DNA of 64,000 bases from Bipolaris cookei. Taxonomy: Eukaryota > Ascomycota > Dothideomycetes > Pleosporales > Pleosporaceae. Position numbers and translations under genes: made by a program. The stretch lies in NCBI GenBank assembly GCA_002286855.1, contig NRSV01000031.1, positions 310,001 to 374,000 of the forward strand, given 5' to 3'. Shown piece after piece: positions 1-11,049 of the stretch (position 1 is its first letter; each line of letters starts with the position of its first letter). Under the pieces are notes generated by a model. It was not told the origin of the DNA. It searched no databases and was given only the letters and a program-made list of their open reading frames with translations.

Positions 1-921
1 CAGGGCTTAGACCATGAGACATTTATCACGCTATCAATCTAGACATTTCATAGTTACACGCTAAGATTGTGTGTTTTTTTACGGAAGCCTAAAGAGATAA
101 CTAGTATCTGCCCGTAATTCTAGTCTCTGTATTATTCGTGCTCCTTCTGGTAAACAAAATCAACGAGATTCATTCTTTTGCGAACTCGAAGTATATTGGC
201 TGTCTCATAAGTGAAGATCCAGTGTAAAATGTAATCTAGCTTCGGTCTAACTATGATTCTCATACTCTCCTACCAAGAGAGCTAACAGAACGGCAGAACA
301 CCACACGGTTTGAACACCCGTCAGTAGGAAGTACATATACAAAGAACAGCGTCTTCTCATCAAAGACTAAGTATAATCATAATTAGTCCACCAGCAGAGG
401 AAATATCGAGCCTGATAGAATCTCCAAAAAGATACCAAGCATGCCAGATGGCCTTCACAGCATACTGTTCCAACTCGCATCTACACTATTCCCCACAATT
501 TTGAAATATAGTCACTTATTCTGTGCCACTTCAACACTAATATACGTTGATAATAAATCGCTGCATCTCCAATGCGCTCAGGAATCAACTTATCTAAACT
601 AAGTAGAATACCACCCATGATATAATCCACCAGACCCATAGTATTTCCTTCGATGCCAAAAGAAATAACAATTTTGTCATCTCCATGGCAATTTCAGTTT
701 AGGGAACCATACCACCCTTTAGCCAATGTAATGCTGCTATTACAAGAAGAAAAAGGAAAAGAAATCGAAGTGACGATAATGGTGATGAAGGAAAAAGATG
801 GTAGTACAAAAGATTGCCAAACACCTGGGGCAATATGACCGTGTGGAAGCCAGTAGAAAGAAGCAAATACCGTGGGGTCCCCCAATATGGGAGTGGAGAT
901 CAAACAACACTAAGCACCGAT
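1..921. other. Intergenic, no gene seen
   Basis: AT-rich sequence downstream of the RAD53-like gene. Every frame is broken by stops and no domain-like translation or intron pattern was found. It probably holds the 3' UTR of the kinase gene on the minus strand. Confidence 0.6.
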
Positions 922-3900
922 CTATTGTGAAAGCCTGTTCCCAATGAGTGTACTGAAGCTCTTGCCTGGCGGTCGTGGATCCTTGCCAGAGCCAAGATGG
1001 AATTCACACTGGAACTTAAGGCACTCGGTTCCGCGCGAGTCGTGATATACCTGCACAATATCGCCAGTATGCAAATGACCAAACAATGCGCGCTTCTTAT
1101 CATCTTGCTGTTTGAGGTGCTTGCCATTGATGGAGATGCCATGCGTAGCGCATGTCCAAATGCCGACGTGCAGATCCTGCAAACTAGTCCAATCTTTGCC
1201 TTGCTGAGAGAGATCATCAACAGTCCCCTGGGACTGGCCACTAGGCGAATAGAAGAAGATGATGAATGCTGTCTTCGGGACACGTGTGTCACGACTATGC
1301 TCATATACAATAGTATTGTTTGCGAGACGACCCCACGAAGTCTTGCTTTGGGTGATGTTGAGAGTAAGGTTGGGAGCAAACGAATCTGGTGTCGCAACAA
1401 GCTTGCCTAGTCGCCTTGGAGGCGGGCGGAAATCCAGCTCAGCGGGGACAGAGGGTATCTCAGCAGCAGGAGAAGGAGCCGATGCAGCACTCGATGCTGT
1501 TGATGTTTCGCTTGTCCGTGACACCCCTACCGTATCTGGATATGCAGACGTCTCACTCGTGGTATTCTGGTTGATGGATGAAAAGTCACGCCCGCTTATC
1601 TTAGACGCGTATTCCAAATTGTGTGTGTTTGGGTCCCTTGGGTCGTAGTAGTAGGATGCAGTAACCGGTAGCTCAATCAGCCGGTTCATCCCAGATGGCT
1701 GTGCTCTTGGAGTCGGCTCGCTCACTTGGCTGAATTCTTTGGACGACTGGTCTAGAGAGCTGTGATGAACGACTTCTGGTGTTTTGGGCGTTGCCGGCAT
1801 GATGGGACTTTGCGTTCGGGAGACAGGAGAATGAGGCGATGTCATGTTAAGTTCTCTCACCAGAGATTCGGTGCCTAACAGACCAGAAGATGACACACCG
1901 CGATCTAGCCGTGCGGGTGCAGTGAAAGGTCCTTCATAGTCTGAGCCATCTTCAGTGTGACTCGACTCTGTAGTGCCGTCATTCTGAGCAATCTGGATAG
2001 ATTCCTCGCATGATAGAGCATCGTTGACGTGCGCGCTTAGTACTCCTGAGCTTTTCAAAGCAGACTGTCCAATTTCACCAAAGAGAGGCCGCCTGGGTGT
2101 TGGCATAACCTGAAAGCTCTCGCCCTCAGGGACTAGATGAGACGAAGCAAAAGAAGGCTCCATACTGGAATCGTCACGATCCCTGATCTGATGGCGGGGG
2201 TATAGGGGGTCGGCACGGACTCGCTTTGGCCGTCGCTCAGTGACAAAGCCCATGAGTTGTTCATCGTAGAGAACATCAGATTCGTCCTCAGACTCTTGAA
2301 TATTTTCTTCTTGAAGACGAAGTTGCGACAATTGCTGTTCAGCTTCTTCTTCCTGTTCCTGTTCCTCTTCCTCCTCTTCAATGATGGACTGCAAGGCGGG
2401 ATCAGCAGGGATTATCGCGCCGTCTTTGAGCCATGGGTGGTTCAGACAGTCACGATCAGTGGGCCGTTCGGCGGGATCTGTTCGAAGCATTTGCGTTAAG
2501 AGGTCAATGCAGGCTACAGAAACACCCGCTTTGCGAAGTGGCGTTGGATCGAGTGGAGTACCCATGATGTTATTGTACATGGCTTCACCTGTGGCATCGG
2601 CAATGCCTCTAAATGGAGGTTCGCCGCAGAGTGCATACCAGAGGACACCTCCGAAGGACCATATGTCGACCGAGGAACTATAGGAATGGTACACCTTGGC
2701 TCCACGCCGGCGTTTAGTGCCCTTTGACTGACCGTTAAAATCAGGAAAAACCTCAGGAGCGCAGTACAGCAAAGTACCACAGAAAGTTTTGAGAAACGTT
2801 TCCTCGTGCTTGACGACTTTTGACAAGCCAAAATCCGAAAGCTTGACGGTGAAAGGATCAAGATCAGCGATGAGAATGTTGTCAGGCTTGATGTCGCGGT
2901 GAGTGATCTTAGCTCGGTGGAGATAGCTCAGGGCATTCAGGATCTGTTGGGCCATGCTCCTGGCAGTCTCCTCCTTCATCGAACCATACTGGTTGAGGTA
3001 GCCTTGTAGGTCGCCTTGTCGGACATACTCCATGATGATGTACAAATAGTCGCCTTGGTCGTAGTATTCGACAAATTCTACAATATTAGGGTGCCGAAGA
3101 TGTTGCATGATCTTCATTTCGTTGTCGATCTTCTTATCAAGCATACCGTTCTTCATGAACCGCCGCTTTTCGAGTTCTTTTGCGGCTAGCAGTTTGCCGG
3201 TCATCTTCACCGCGAGCTGATAGACGGTAGCAAAAGCACCTTTGCCAATTTGGCCTGCCAGGGGTTAGTATAGGTCAGACTTGGGAAACCGATGACACAT
3301 ACCGATGATGTTGTAGTATTTCCCGCCATCCCATTTCATGGAAGGCCCGCCATACTGTTTCGCCACTCGCTGCACAACTTTGCTCTTTTCCTCTCCATAG
3401 TCGGGTGTACACTCAGTAATGAAGTTGCGGAGGTTTTCTCGAAAACGCTCCATATAGGACACTCGTGAAGGGATGCGGACGATGAACTTGATCATCTCTG
3501 CGTCATTGGAGTTTTGTATGCAGATGATGGAACCGGAGCTTAGCATTCGAATCTTGCTAAAGCGTGCGTCTTTGCACTTGAGAAGGGCTTCATCAACAAT
3601 AGTGCCGTTTGTGGACATGTCTTCGAGCATAAGCAGACCATCTATGTTAATATAGATTCGGAAGTGCTGGTTGCTGATCCTCTTTCCCGAATCCTGGCCA
3701 AAGATGATGTCGGCGCTCTGATGGTTGCGCCCAAATATGAAGCCAAGCTGTTTGAACTTCAACTTCTTTGCGGACGAGAGGCGAAGGGCAAGGTCGGCCC
3801 CAGCACGAGAACTGCGTTCAGGCTGATCTGGATGAGGGTTTATTATGAAAGTTTCTTGCTCCTCGATATCATTGATTGATTCGCCCATGGAATCCACGGA

Positions 3901-4101
3901 ATTTCGGAACAGTACATGCTCGGGCCTGTGCTGTGCCGCATGCTCAACAATCTTAATGGCAGTCGGTGTAGCTGGATGAAGAATAACGAGGACATCCGAG
4001 ATGTCACAGTCGTTCAAGCCCGAGTTGTTTCTACCTAAGCGACGAGGGTCCAGCACTTGCTGTGTGGAAGGTTGAGTGGGTTGGGAAGGCTCATTCTCCA
4101 T
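922..4101 (-). CDS. RAD53: Rad53/Chk2-type FHA checkpoint kinase
   Basis: DNA-damage and replication checkpoint Ser/Thr kinase of the nucleus, expected to be activated by Mec1/ATR-type kinases. Exon 1 is 4101-3303, a 48-nt intron lies at 3302-3255 (GTATGT donor, CTAAC branch, CAG acceptor), and exon 2 is 3254-922, giving about 1,043 residues. An SQ/TQ cluster sits in the first 15 residues. FHA1 is near 100-208 (GRNHQSADI, STNGT). The kinase domain is about 262-546, with glycine loop GQIGKGAFATVY formed across the splice junction, HRDIKPDN (Asp about 387) and DFG (Asp about 407). A Glu-rich linker follows. A second FHA-like domain lies at about 890-1022 (SWGR, TCATHGISINGK). FHA1-kinase-FHA2 is the Rad53 layout; metazoan Chk2 and fission yeast Cds1 have a single FHA, and Dun1 has no second one. 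Family assignment is secure; the exact ortholog name is inferred. Confidence 0.93.
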
Positions 4102-5250
4102 TGTGACTCAGAATAATGTCCGTGGAGCAAACGGAGGGGTTGAGATGGCAGTTTATGTATCTGTGGAGGGTAGATAGCGCGTTGCGGGGTATTGCGCAAT
4201 GGGGGTCTAGCGGGGACTGTCGCTTGCGCTGAAAGCAAAGCAGGCGATCACTTGGACAACGTAGGCACGATATGGGGCCGTGCACGCGGAGGGTGAATGA
4301 AGCGGACGGAAAGCGACCTTGGATCACAACGCAGGACGGCTTGGATCTGGCTCTTGAAGTTGCGCGATGATTTCTTTACGTGCTCCAAGTCAATGGGACG
4401 TAGCAGTGAGTCATGAGAATCAAGCTGCGACAAGTCTGCTCCTTGACGTTTCTTTTGCGTGCTTCTCAACAGCCAGTCGTTCTATAGTGCACCAGGCAGA
4501 AACTTCGCTCAGGCCAGCGCTTTTCCAAGTGAAATTCAAATGTGTGCTTCCTTATGCTGTCGCCTTGGATATCTCATTCGCGTCCTGGAATCGATGCGAT
4601 CCCGAAGAGCGAAGTGGAGTAGGTACTGACGAGCTGAGTATTGGTAGGCAGCAGCCAAACAGCAAAGGCAGGGACGGCAGATACAGTTCGCATACGTCGA
4701 CACGGAGAGGCGGACGTTTGCCTTCCTGGACAAGGCAAGAAGTGGAAAGATTGGAATGGGGTAGGGTGGGATGGAATGCGACGGAGGGTTGCCCTGGGAA
4801 ACAGGCTCTATGACAAGAGAGTCAGCATGAAAGTGCCTCACAGACTAGTCCTTGGCGTGATTGCAATTGAGGCCGTTACATACCTTGCTAGCAACAAAAT
4901 CAAAGCAGACAAAGACTCGACACGTCAAAAGGGAATGAAAGTAACTTTGGACCTGTCGCGCGGCTTGTGAGACTTTGGAAGCGGCCCGCGCGTGTCCCGT
5001 TATTGGCTGATTGCTGCAAAAAGTGGGTCGCCCCCTGCGCAAGGCAGCAATCGGCTGTTTGATTTCGCCCCATAAATCAAATCACGTGTTTTCGCGTCAC
5101 CGCGTAAAGAGCAACTCGCGCGTCAATTGACGTCATCTGGCTGCTCACTAAACAACCATCTCTTCCATGACATTTCAGGCCATATGTATACTGAGCACGA
5201 CTGCCTGTTACTATCAAAAAATCTCCTCGGCTCAACCACTTGACAGCAAT
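4102..5250. other. Intergenic between RAD53-like and HET relic
   Basis: About 1.15 kb upstream of the kinase gene. Several 60-150-codon frames exist but none has a domain-like sequence or splice pattern. It likely contains the kinase promoter and 5' UTR. Confidence 0.6.
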
Positions 5251-7601
5251 TCATGCAATCACAATGACGTGCCATCTTCGTGAGCCGACTTGTGCGTCTC
5301 CATCCATCCACCCATCCAAGTAACAGTCACCGATGATCTTGTACCTACGCCTATCCATACCGAACTGACGCAAGACGAATGGTGTGTTTCCTCCAGGCAG
5401 GAGAAATATTTCATCCCCAACAGCCATGTCCGCTGGGCCCAGCCCGATTAGCCCATCGCCACAGCCCAGCCGTCGTGACAATGTCGCTGTACTCATTGAT
5501 CGGTCTATACTAGGAATGTGACTCTTTCCTCCGTCTGCATAAATGTCCACATTAGGGCCGTAATGATCCTCTAGTGCGTCAAACAGAGTCAAGTGAACAA
5601 TCTTCTACGCGCCTGATGTATCCCAATGAATCGACTCGAGGTCTCGGAGATTCAATCAGGCTGCTTGCATCAAATCAAGCAGAACATTGTACACAAGTTG
5701 GCGATCCTCCAAGTGCGTGGGAACATACGAAGTGTCTGGTACTGTCGGCCATACGAAAAGGAAAAGACTCCACAACTCCGCTTTGCTGGACCAGACCCTA
5801 GCTTGCTGTCTGTTTTCTGCACTGCTGAAAGGTGACATGTTCGAGTATCTCATCCACGTTTCAAAAGTGGACATGTCTTCGGCGTGTACCCTCCGTATGC
5901 TTCCCGTTGTGACGTGTTCGTGAATTACATTGGCACACATGGTTCTCCAGAATCTAAACAGAAGAACTCTCTGCGATGGCTGCATATTTTCAGTATGCAG
6001 TGAAAACCTCTCCTCCCTGAGTAGCTTCGCATGTAGCAGCCACGTATGACACCATTTTAGGAGCGTGTGCCGGCTGTTAGTAGGGTCGTCCCCCCACATG
6101 ATCTCGCCCACCTCCTCCACTCGCATAATTTTCAGGCCTTTTAAGTCAAGTTTGTCTGGCACTCCCATAATACGCACGTCTGGTATTAAGTGGTGACTGG
6201 TGTCTGCTCTCGGTTTTATTGAAACCGGTGTAGCTTCTTTTTTTGCATGCATTGTAATGTTTGATCGCTTTTGCTCTCAAGTGATATGTATGACTTCCTG
6301 GCGCGCCCCAATCTGGAACCCAAGATGGCAAATCACTTCTGAACTTTCTTCCCAGTTCTGTACTAAACACTGAAAGCGATTTGGTCGAGTATATTGACTC
6401 CAGCGTTGCTTTGCGATAGACTTCTGCTTCGCTCAGTGAGTAATCTGGTATCAAGGGTTCTCTACCAGGCACAACTTGCGCCATGCTAAGGAGAGCGAAT
6501 ACCTTGTCTCTGGGGTCAGATGCTTTCCTGTCTCGAAACAGCCTTAGCAATTTCAATAAGCTCAAGTATGCCGTTTCTGACTGATGCGTATGGTAACGCT
6601 GTCAGAGATCCTCTACCTTTGACACTGTCTCGAAACTGTCGTGCACGACAGCTTCTTCGTCTCGAGGCAAGTTTTGCATAAACTCACGGCAGCATGAACT
6701 ACTGTGAATTCGGTACTCCTTTGCGGCCTTAGCGAACATTGTCCATGGCGCAGAAATTGTACCGTAGAGGATGACAACTTGCGAAGGAAGTGCCATCTCT
6801 TGTACTACCCATATCCTGGTCCACCAGGGCGTAAATGGAGCATGCATGAACATTCGCAGTGCCTCGAAAAAATGGACACTATTCTTGTAGCTCTTGTGAT
6901 CCTCGAAATTCGTGCCTGCTTCTTCCTGCCCACTACGAGCGGGCAAGATTTCATACAAGTGATTGGACTCGCTCAACTCATAGAAGAACTCAAACACGTC
7001 GTATAGTCCTGGCTTGTGAGTTGGCTTCAAAGTGGTTTGAGCATGGACATGCGTGAGATATTTCCCAAAGTCTAGAGCACTTGTTGGCTCAGTCAATGCT
7101 CCAACACTGCTATCGAGGCTCTGCCCAAGGTAGACAAGGCATTCTTGGCAACTCGCATAAATGCGCCCCGTGAGCTGGACCTGATGAGTCCTTTCTTCGC
7201 CATTCGCCTGGTCAATGCATCTGGGGAAAAGGCACGATAGTGTTAGACCTGAACTGCAGACACGTGAGGATCAACAGTACTCACAACGCATCAACCCAAA
7301 GGACTAGCCCTGTATTGTGCTTTGCTCGTAGGTGTCTCAGCGCACTCTCCAAATTCAGGGTTACGGGATAGCTACGACCATTGAGTCGGACGGAGCGTTG
7401 GTGAAACTGTGAGCCCCATACATAGGACAGTGCTCGGTATTGCGCGATTTCAATCTTGGCGTTGGAGAGTTCGCAAACGATGGGGTCGGTCCATCTGCCA
7501 GGCTGCAACCACAAAACCCTGATCTCGCCTGCTCGAAGCGGATCACCGGGATACGCCAGTTTTGTTGGCACTCTTAGTGCACTGGAAGGTAAGAGGGACA
7601 T
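5251..7601 (-). pseudogene. HET-domain (heterokaryon incompatibility) gene, disrupted
   Basis: Exon 1 (7601-7285) encodes the start of a HET domain: YRALSYVWGS, then NLESALRHLR and LWVDAL. A 64-nt intron (7284-7221) restores LWVDALCIDQANGEE. Later family marks are present: WWTRIWVVQEMAL, DPRDKVFALLSMA, LPSWVPDW, and a C-terminal GLGPADMAVGDEIFLLPGG followed by YKIIGDCYLDGWMDG. The frame is broken several times. A TGA at 6602-6604 is either a nonsense codon or lies inside a doubtful 36-nt intron (6616-6581). A run of seven T (6238-6244) shifts the frame by one between YNACKK and EATPVS. Two further in-frame stops lie near 5656 and 5620. HET proteins trigger self/non-self cell death on hyphal fusion. 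Coding conservation is otherwise good, so the decay looks recent, or the run is a sequencing error. Confidence 0.85.
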
Positions 7602-8152
7602 GCTTGTCTATTCAAATCGAACTATGATGGCATGAGATCTACTGTGGGACAGGGCGTATATGTACTGCTACTACCCCGCGTCACACCAGGCATACCATGA
7701 ACCAATAGACAGCAGACCCAGCCTCGCCTTGCTGGGCACGATAATAGAAGCAGATATAATGCTTTCAAATGCGAATATCAGTGTATTCTACCACCGATGT
7801 GGTGGTCCAAATCCACTATCCCATCAGTAGGACAAGTCGATGGAGAACACTCACCCGCTCAAATCTCCCAAGTAAAAGCTGCCAAAGACAATGCTCTGAG
7901 ACATTTACCATGTTTCTTTTTTCAATAAGGGAGAGCGACATCGTTGCAATCCATGCATGGGTGTGGGGGAAAGATGGAAGCACAATCGAAACATGTGCGA
8001 ATTGCCCTTCTCTCATGGGTCTTACCCGATGCGGCATAGCTTGACGGAAGTGACATCTGGCTCCAACCAAACTACAAGAAGTCCGCAACCAGCTCCACGT
8101 AGTGTGCCCTCAATTGACTTGACGCCCCTCGGCGCTTCCGGCAACTATAAAC
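7602..8152. other. Divergent promoter region, HET relic / YOS9
   Basis: About 550 bp between two divergently oriented genes. No coding signal seen. Confidence 0.6.
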
Positions 8153-9863
8153 ATGAGAGGTATATGGGCGCTTCCGGCCGTGTTGCGTATCGCGCTCGCG
8201 AGCCAACATGCGTTCAGTGTCTTTGATGACTTGCTCGCTTTTCCCCAGGTATGACACACTATGACCAACATCGTAGAACTATACGCTAACTTGCCCCCAG
8301 TATGAGATTTTATGGCCGGACACATTTATTACAGAGAATGAAGCGACATCCCTTCTTGCAAGCGGATCACCCAGCTCGAGCTCGGCGACACCGGGATCAC
8401 AGGAAACACAAGAACTCTCTAAGCGCGATAAGCCGGCTGCAGATACAACACCCATAGACGATGCGCTGGAGCATACCTATGAAGCAGTCGTGTTACACGG
8501 GCAACGATACTTGTGCAGCATACCTATAATACCTGAAGAAGTCGCCCAGAACGACACAACCTTTGCGGAGAATGCAAAAGCAGAGGAAGAGAAGGAGCTT
8601 GTACGCGCAACGGACCGTGGTTGGGAGCTGCTTGAGGGCATGCGAGACAATTGCATATACTATCTGAGCGGCTGGTGGAGCTATAGGTTTTGCTACAAGG
8701 GCGAAGTTAAGCAATTCCATCAACTTCCTCCAGGTCGCGGAGTTCCCATATACCCACCAGTAGAAGATGAAAGCGTACACAGCTTTGTGCTCGGAAGATT
8801 TACTAAGGAAGAGAAGAGTAAGAAAGCGAATGCACGCAAGACGCTCGGAAACGAGCAAGGTAGCAAGGAGGCCTTTGACGATGAGGATGATGAGGACGAG
8901 GGGGATGCCGAAACAAAGGGCTTAGAGTTGCCCAGGCTGGAGACAAAAGGTTCGAGCAGGTACATGGTTCAACGGTTATCTGACGGCACCGAGTGCGATC
9001 TGACGGGCAAACCACGCAAAATCGATGTTCAGGTGTGTACTACGACGCGATTGCATTGTGTCATGCTATACTAATGCAACATCTAGTTTCACTGCAATCC
9101 GCAGTCAGCTGACCGCATTTCTATGGTCAAAGAAACGAGCACATGCTCGTACCTGATGATCGTCGACACTCCCCGTCTTTGCCACGACGTTGCATTCACA
9201 CCACCACAGGAGAAACTTGCTCACCCCATTGTCTGCGAGCCCGTCGTAGCAGAGTCAGAAGTAGAGTCCTGGACTGCTGTGCAAGAATCCACCAAGTTGG
9301 CTGCAGCCGAGCGGCTCATAGCCGCCCAAAAGGCTGCTGATGACGCCAATACGAACCCTCTCCGCGAGATCACAACCGGCCTTGAAGGCTCGACAAAGCG
9401 CGGACCTATCATTGGCGGCATCGAAGTCGGTGCAAAGAAGCTTGTCGGTAGCGAAGGAAAAGTCATCGAGAAGTCGCTAGTTGTCGGTGGTGGCAAGGAA
9501 TCTTTCATTGTTGTAGCCAGTAGCGACGGAAAGCAAATGACTAAAGAAGAGATGAAGAAAAACGACATTGGAAACCTTAAAGACGTGGAGACGTTCAAGA
9601 ACACCTTGAAGAAGAAGGCGGGGAAGAAGGGATGGAAGCTGGTGCTTGCGACTACGCGCCAAGGCAGGGAACTGAGAGGCATTATTGATACTGAGGATGA
9701 CGTGGACGAGAAAAAGAAAAAGAAAAAGAAGGACTCAAGCAAGGATGGGGATGAGGAGGCTGCGGGCATGGGAAGAGAGAAGGAACGAAAGAAGGATTTT
9801 CAGCAGGAAGACGAAGAAGATGTGCATGAGGGGAGTGAGGAGGTATACAAGGATGAGTTGTGA
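8153..9863 (+). CDS. YOS9: Yos9/OS-9 ER lectin (MRH domain)
   Basis: ER-luminal lectin that reads trimmed N-glycans on misfolded glycoproteins and passes them to the Hrd1 ERAD ligase. Exons 8153-8248, 8301-9032 and 9087-9863, with introns of 52 and 54 nt, give about 534 residues. The chosen ATG opens a hydrophobic signal peptide (MRGIWALPAVLRIALAS). The MRH/PRKCSH domain spans about 147-315: NCIYYLSGWWSYRFCY carries the double-Trp motif of OS-9/Yos9 lectins, and the second half (QFHCNP, then SYLMIVDTPRLC) is completed only by the exon 2/3 splice. The C-terminal third is Lys/Glu-rich and charged. The protein ends in KDEL, an ER retrieval signal, where yeast Yos9 ends in HDEL. Domain, signal peptide and retrieval signal all agree. 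Confidence 0.93.
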
Positions 9864-11049
9864 CGTAATAGATTCTGCTTCACTACTTGTAACCATTCTG
9901 TAGCCTTTTTTACGACGTAATGATTCAAGACTTACTTTTGCATTTACTTTGATAACTCCGGAGGAAATTTGGGATTGACATGAGAACATTGTTGAGGAAA
10001 TCTTGAATAAAATGGTAAGATAAGGAGAACTTTTGCAGCTTCACCAAGGCTGTGAGTTTCCACAGACCACCAAGTCTCATTCCACTCCATATAATCAGCT
10101 TCTACGATACAATCAACATAGCTAACACCCCGAAACATCCCTCTTACAACCATCCTTCTTAATTCAACCCTACCTCCCAACCCCTTCACAACACCAACAC
10201 TCTCCTTCTAACCTTTAGTTATCCACCACACAAACAGATTATATGTCTACCCTCCTCCTTGACCACACATAAACCACCTACATACATTCTACTAACAACA
10301 CCCACCCACCGCACTCCTGAATACCCGAATACCCCCACTCTTCCCTCCCAGATACACAAACTCCAAGCCCAAAGGACCAAAAGTGGGGCGCACAAAGGCG
10401 CAGCAACGGAAGACTACGTACACGCATAGGAAAAACCTAAACCGTGTACGGATACATGTGTAGGTGTGCAGGTTAGGGCTCGTATATGCGGGTCTGGTGT
10501 TCTGCTCAGCCACAGTGATTTAGTGCGAAGCGAAGGGGGGTGGTCGGTAAACGAAAAGAGAGATTGAAATGGGGGCGGATAGCAGGGGTGGGTGTGTGGG
10601 ATTGATAGGGTGGTGTAGGGTGGTGGGAGATTGTTGGTTATGTGACTGCGACTGCGGACTTGACCAGAGGTGTGTCGATGATGCTTTGATATGGAGGAGT
10701 GTTTTGTGTGGGCTCTTGGGATGACGTTTGTGCTGGTAGCTGGTATCTAGATGAGCACCACACTGCTTTTTAAACGGAACGTCAAAATATCCAAGACTCT
10801 GTAGAGAATCATATATTCTGGTTATGATGATGACAAAAATATAATATCAAATTTGACAACGAGACATTCTAATCTCAGATTTGAAAAAAACAAAGACAGA
10901 ATCGAGTCTCAATAACGCCTACAAAAGGGGAGGGGTATCCAACTATAATGACCGTGCACCAGCATCATGTCCTTCCAAACAGAATCCGAAAAAAGGTCGC
11001 TCATAACGAGTCGCAATACAACAAAATGAAAATGCCATGGCTATTTCCT
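9864..11049. other. Intergenic between convergent YOS9 and C2H2 gene
   Basis: Contains the 3' ends of the two convergent genes. CA/CT-rich stretches occur around 10200-10330. No coding frame with recognisable content. Confidence 0.6.

Noticed and set aside
9221..9769. 182-codon Ser/Phe-rich minus-strand frame
   Set aside because: Antisense of the Lys/Glu-rich tail of YOS9; no domain, no splice pattern.
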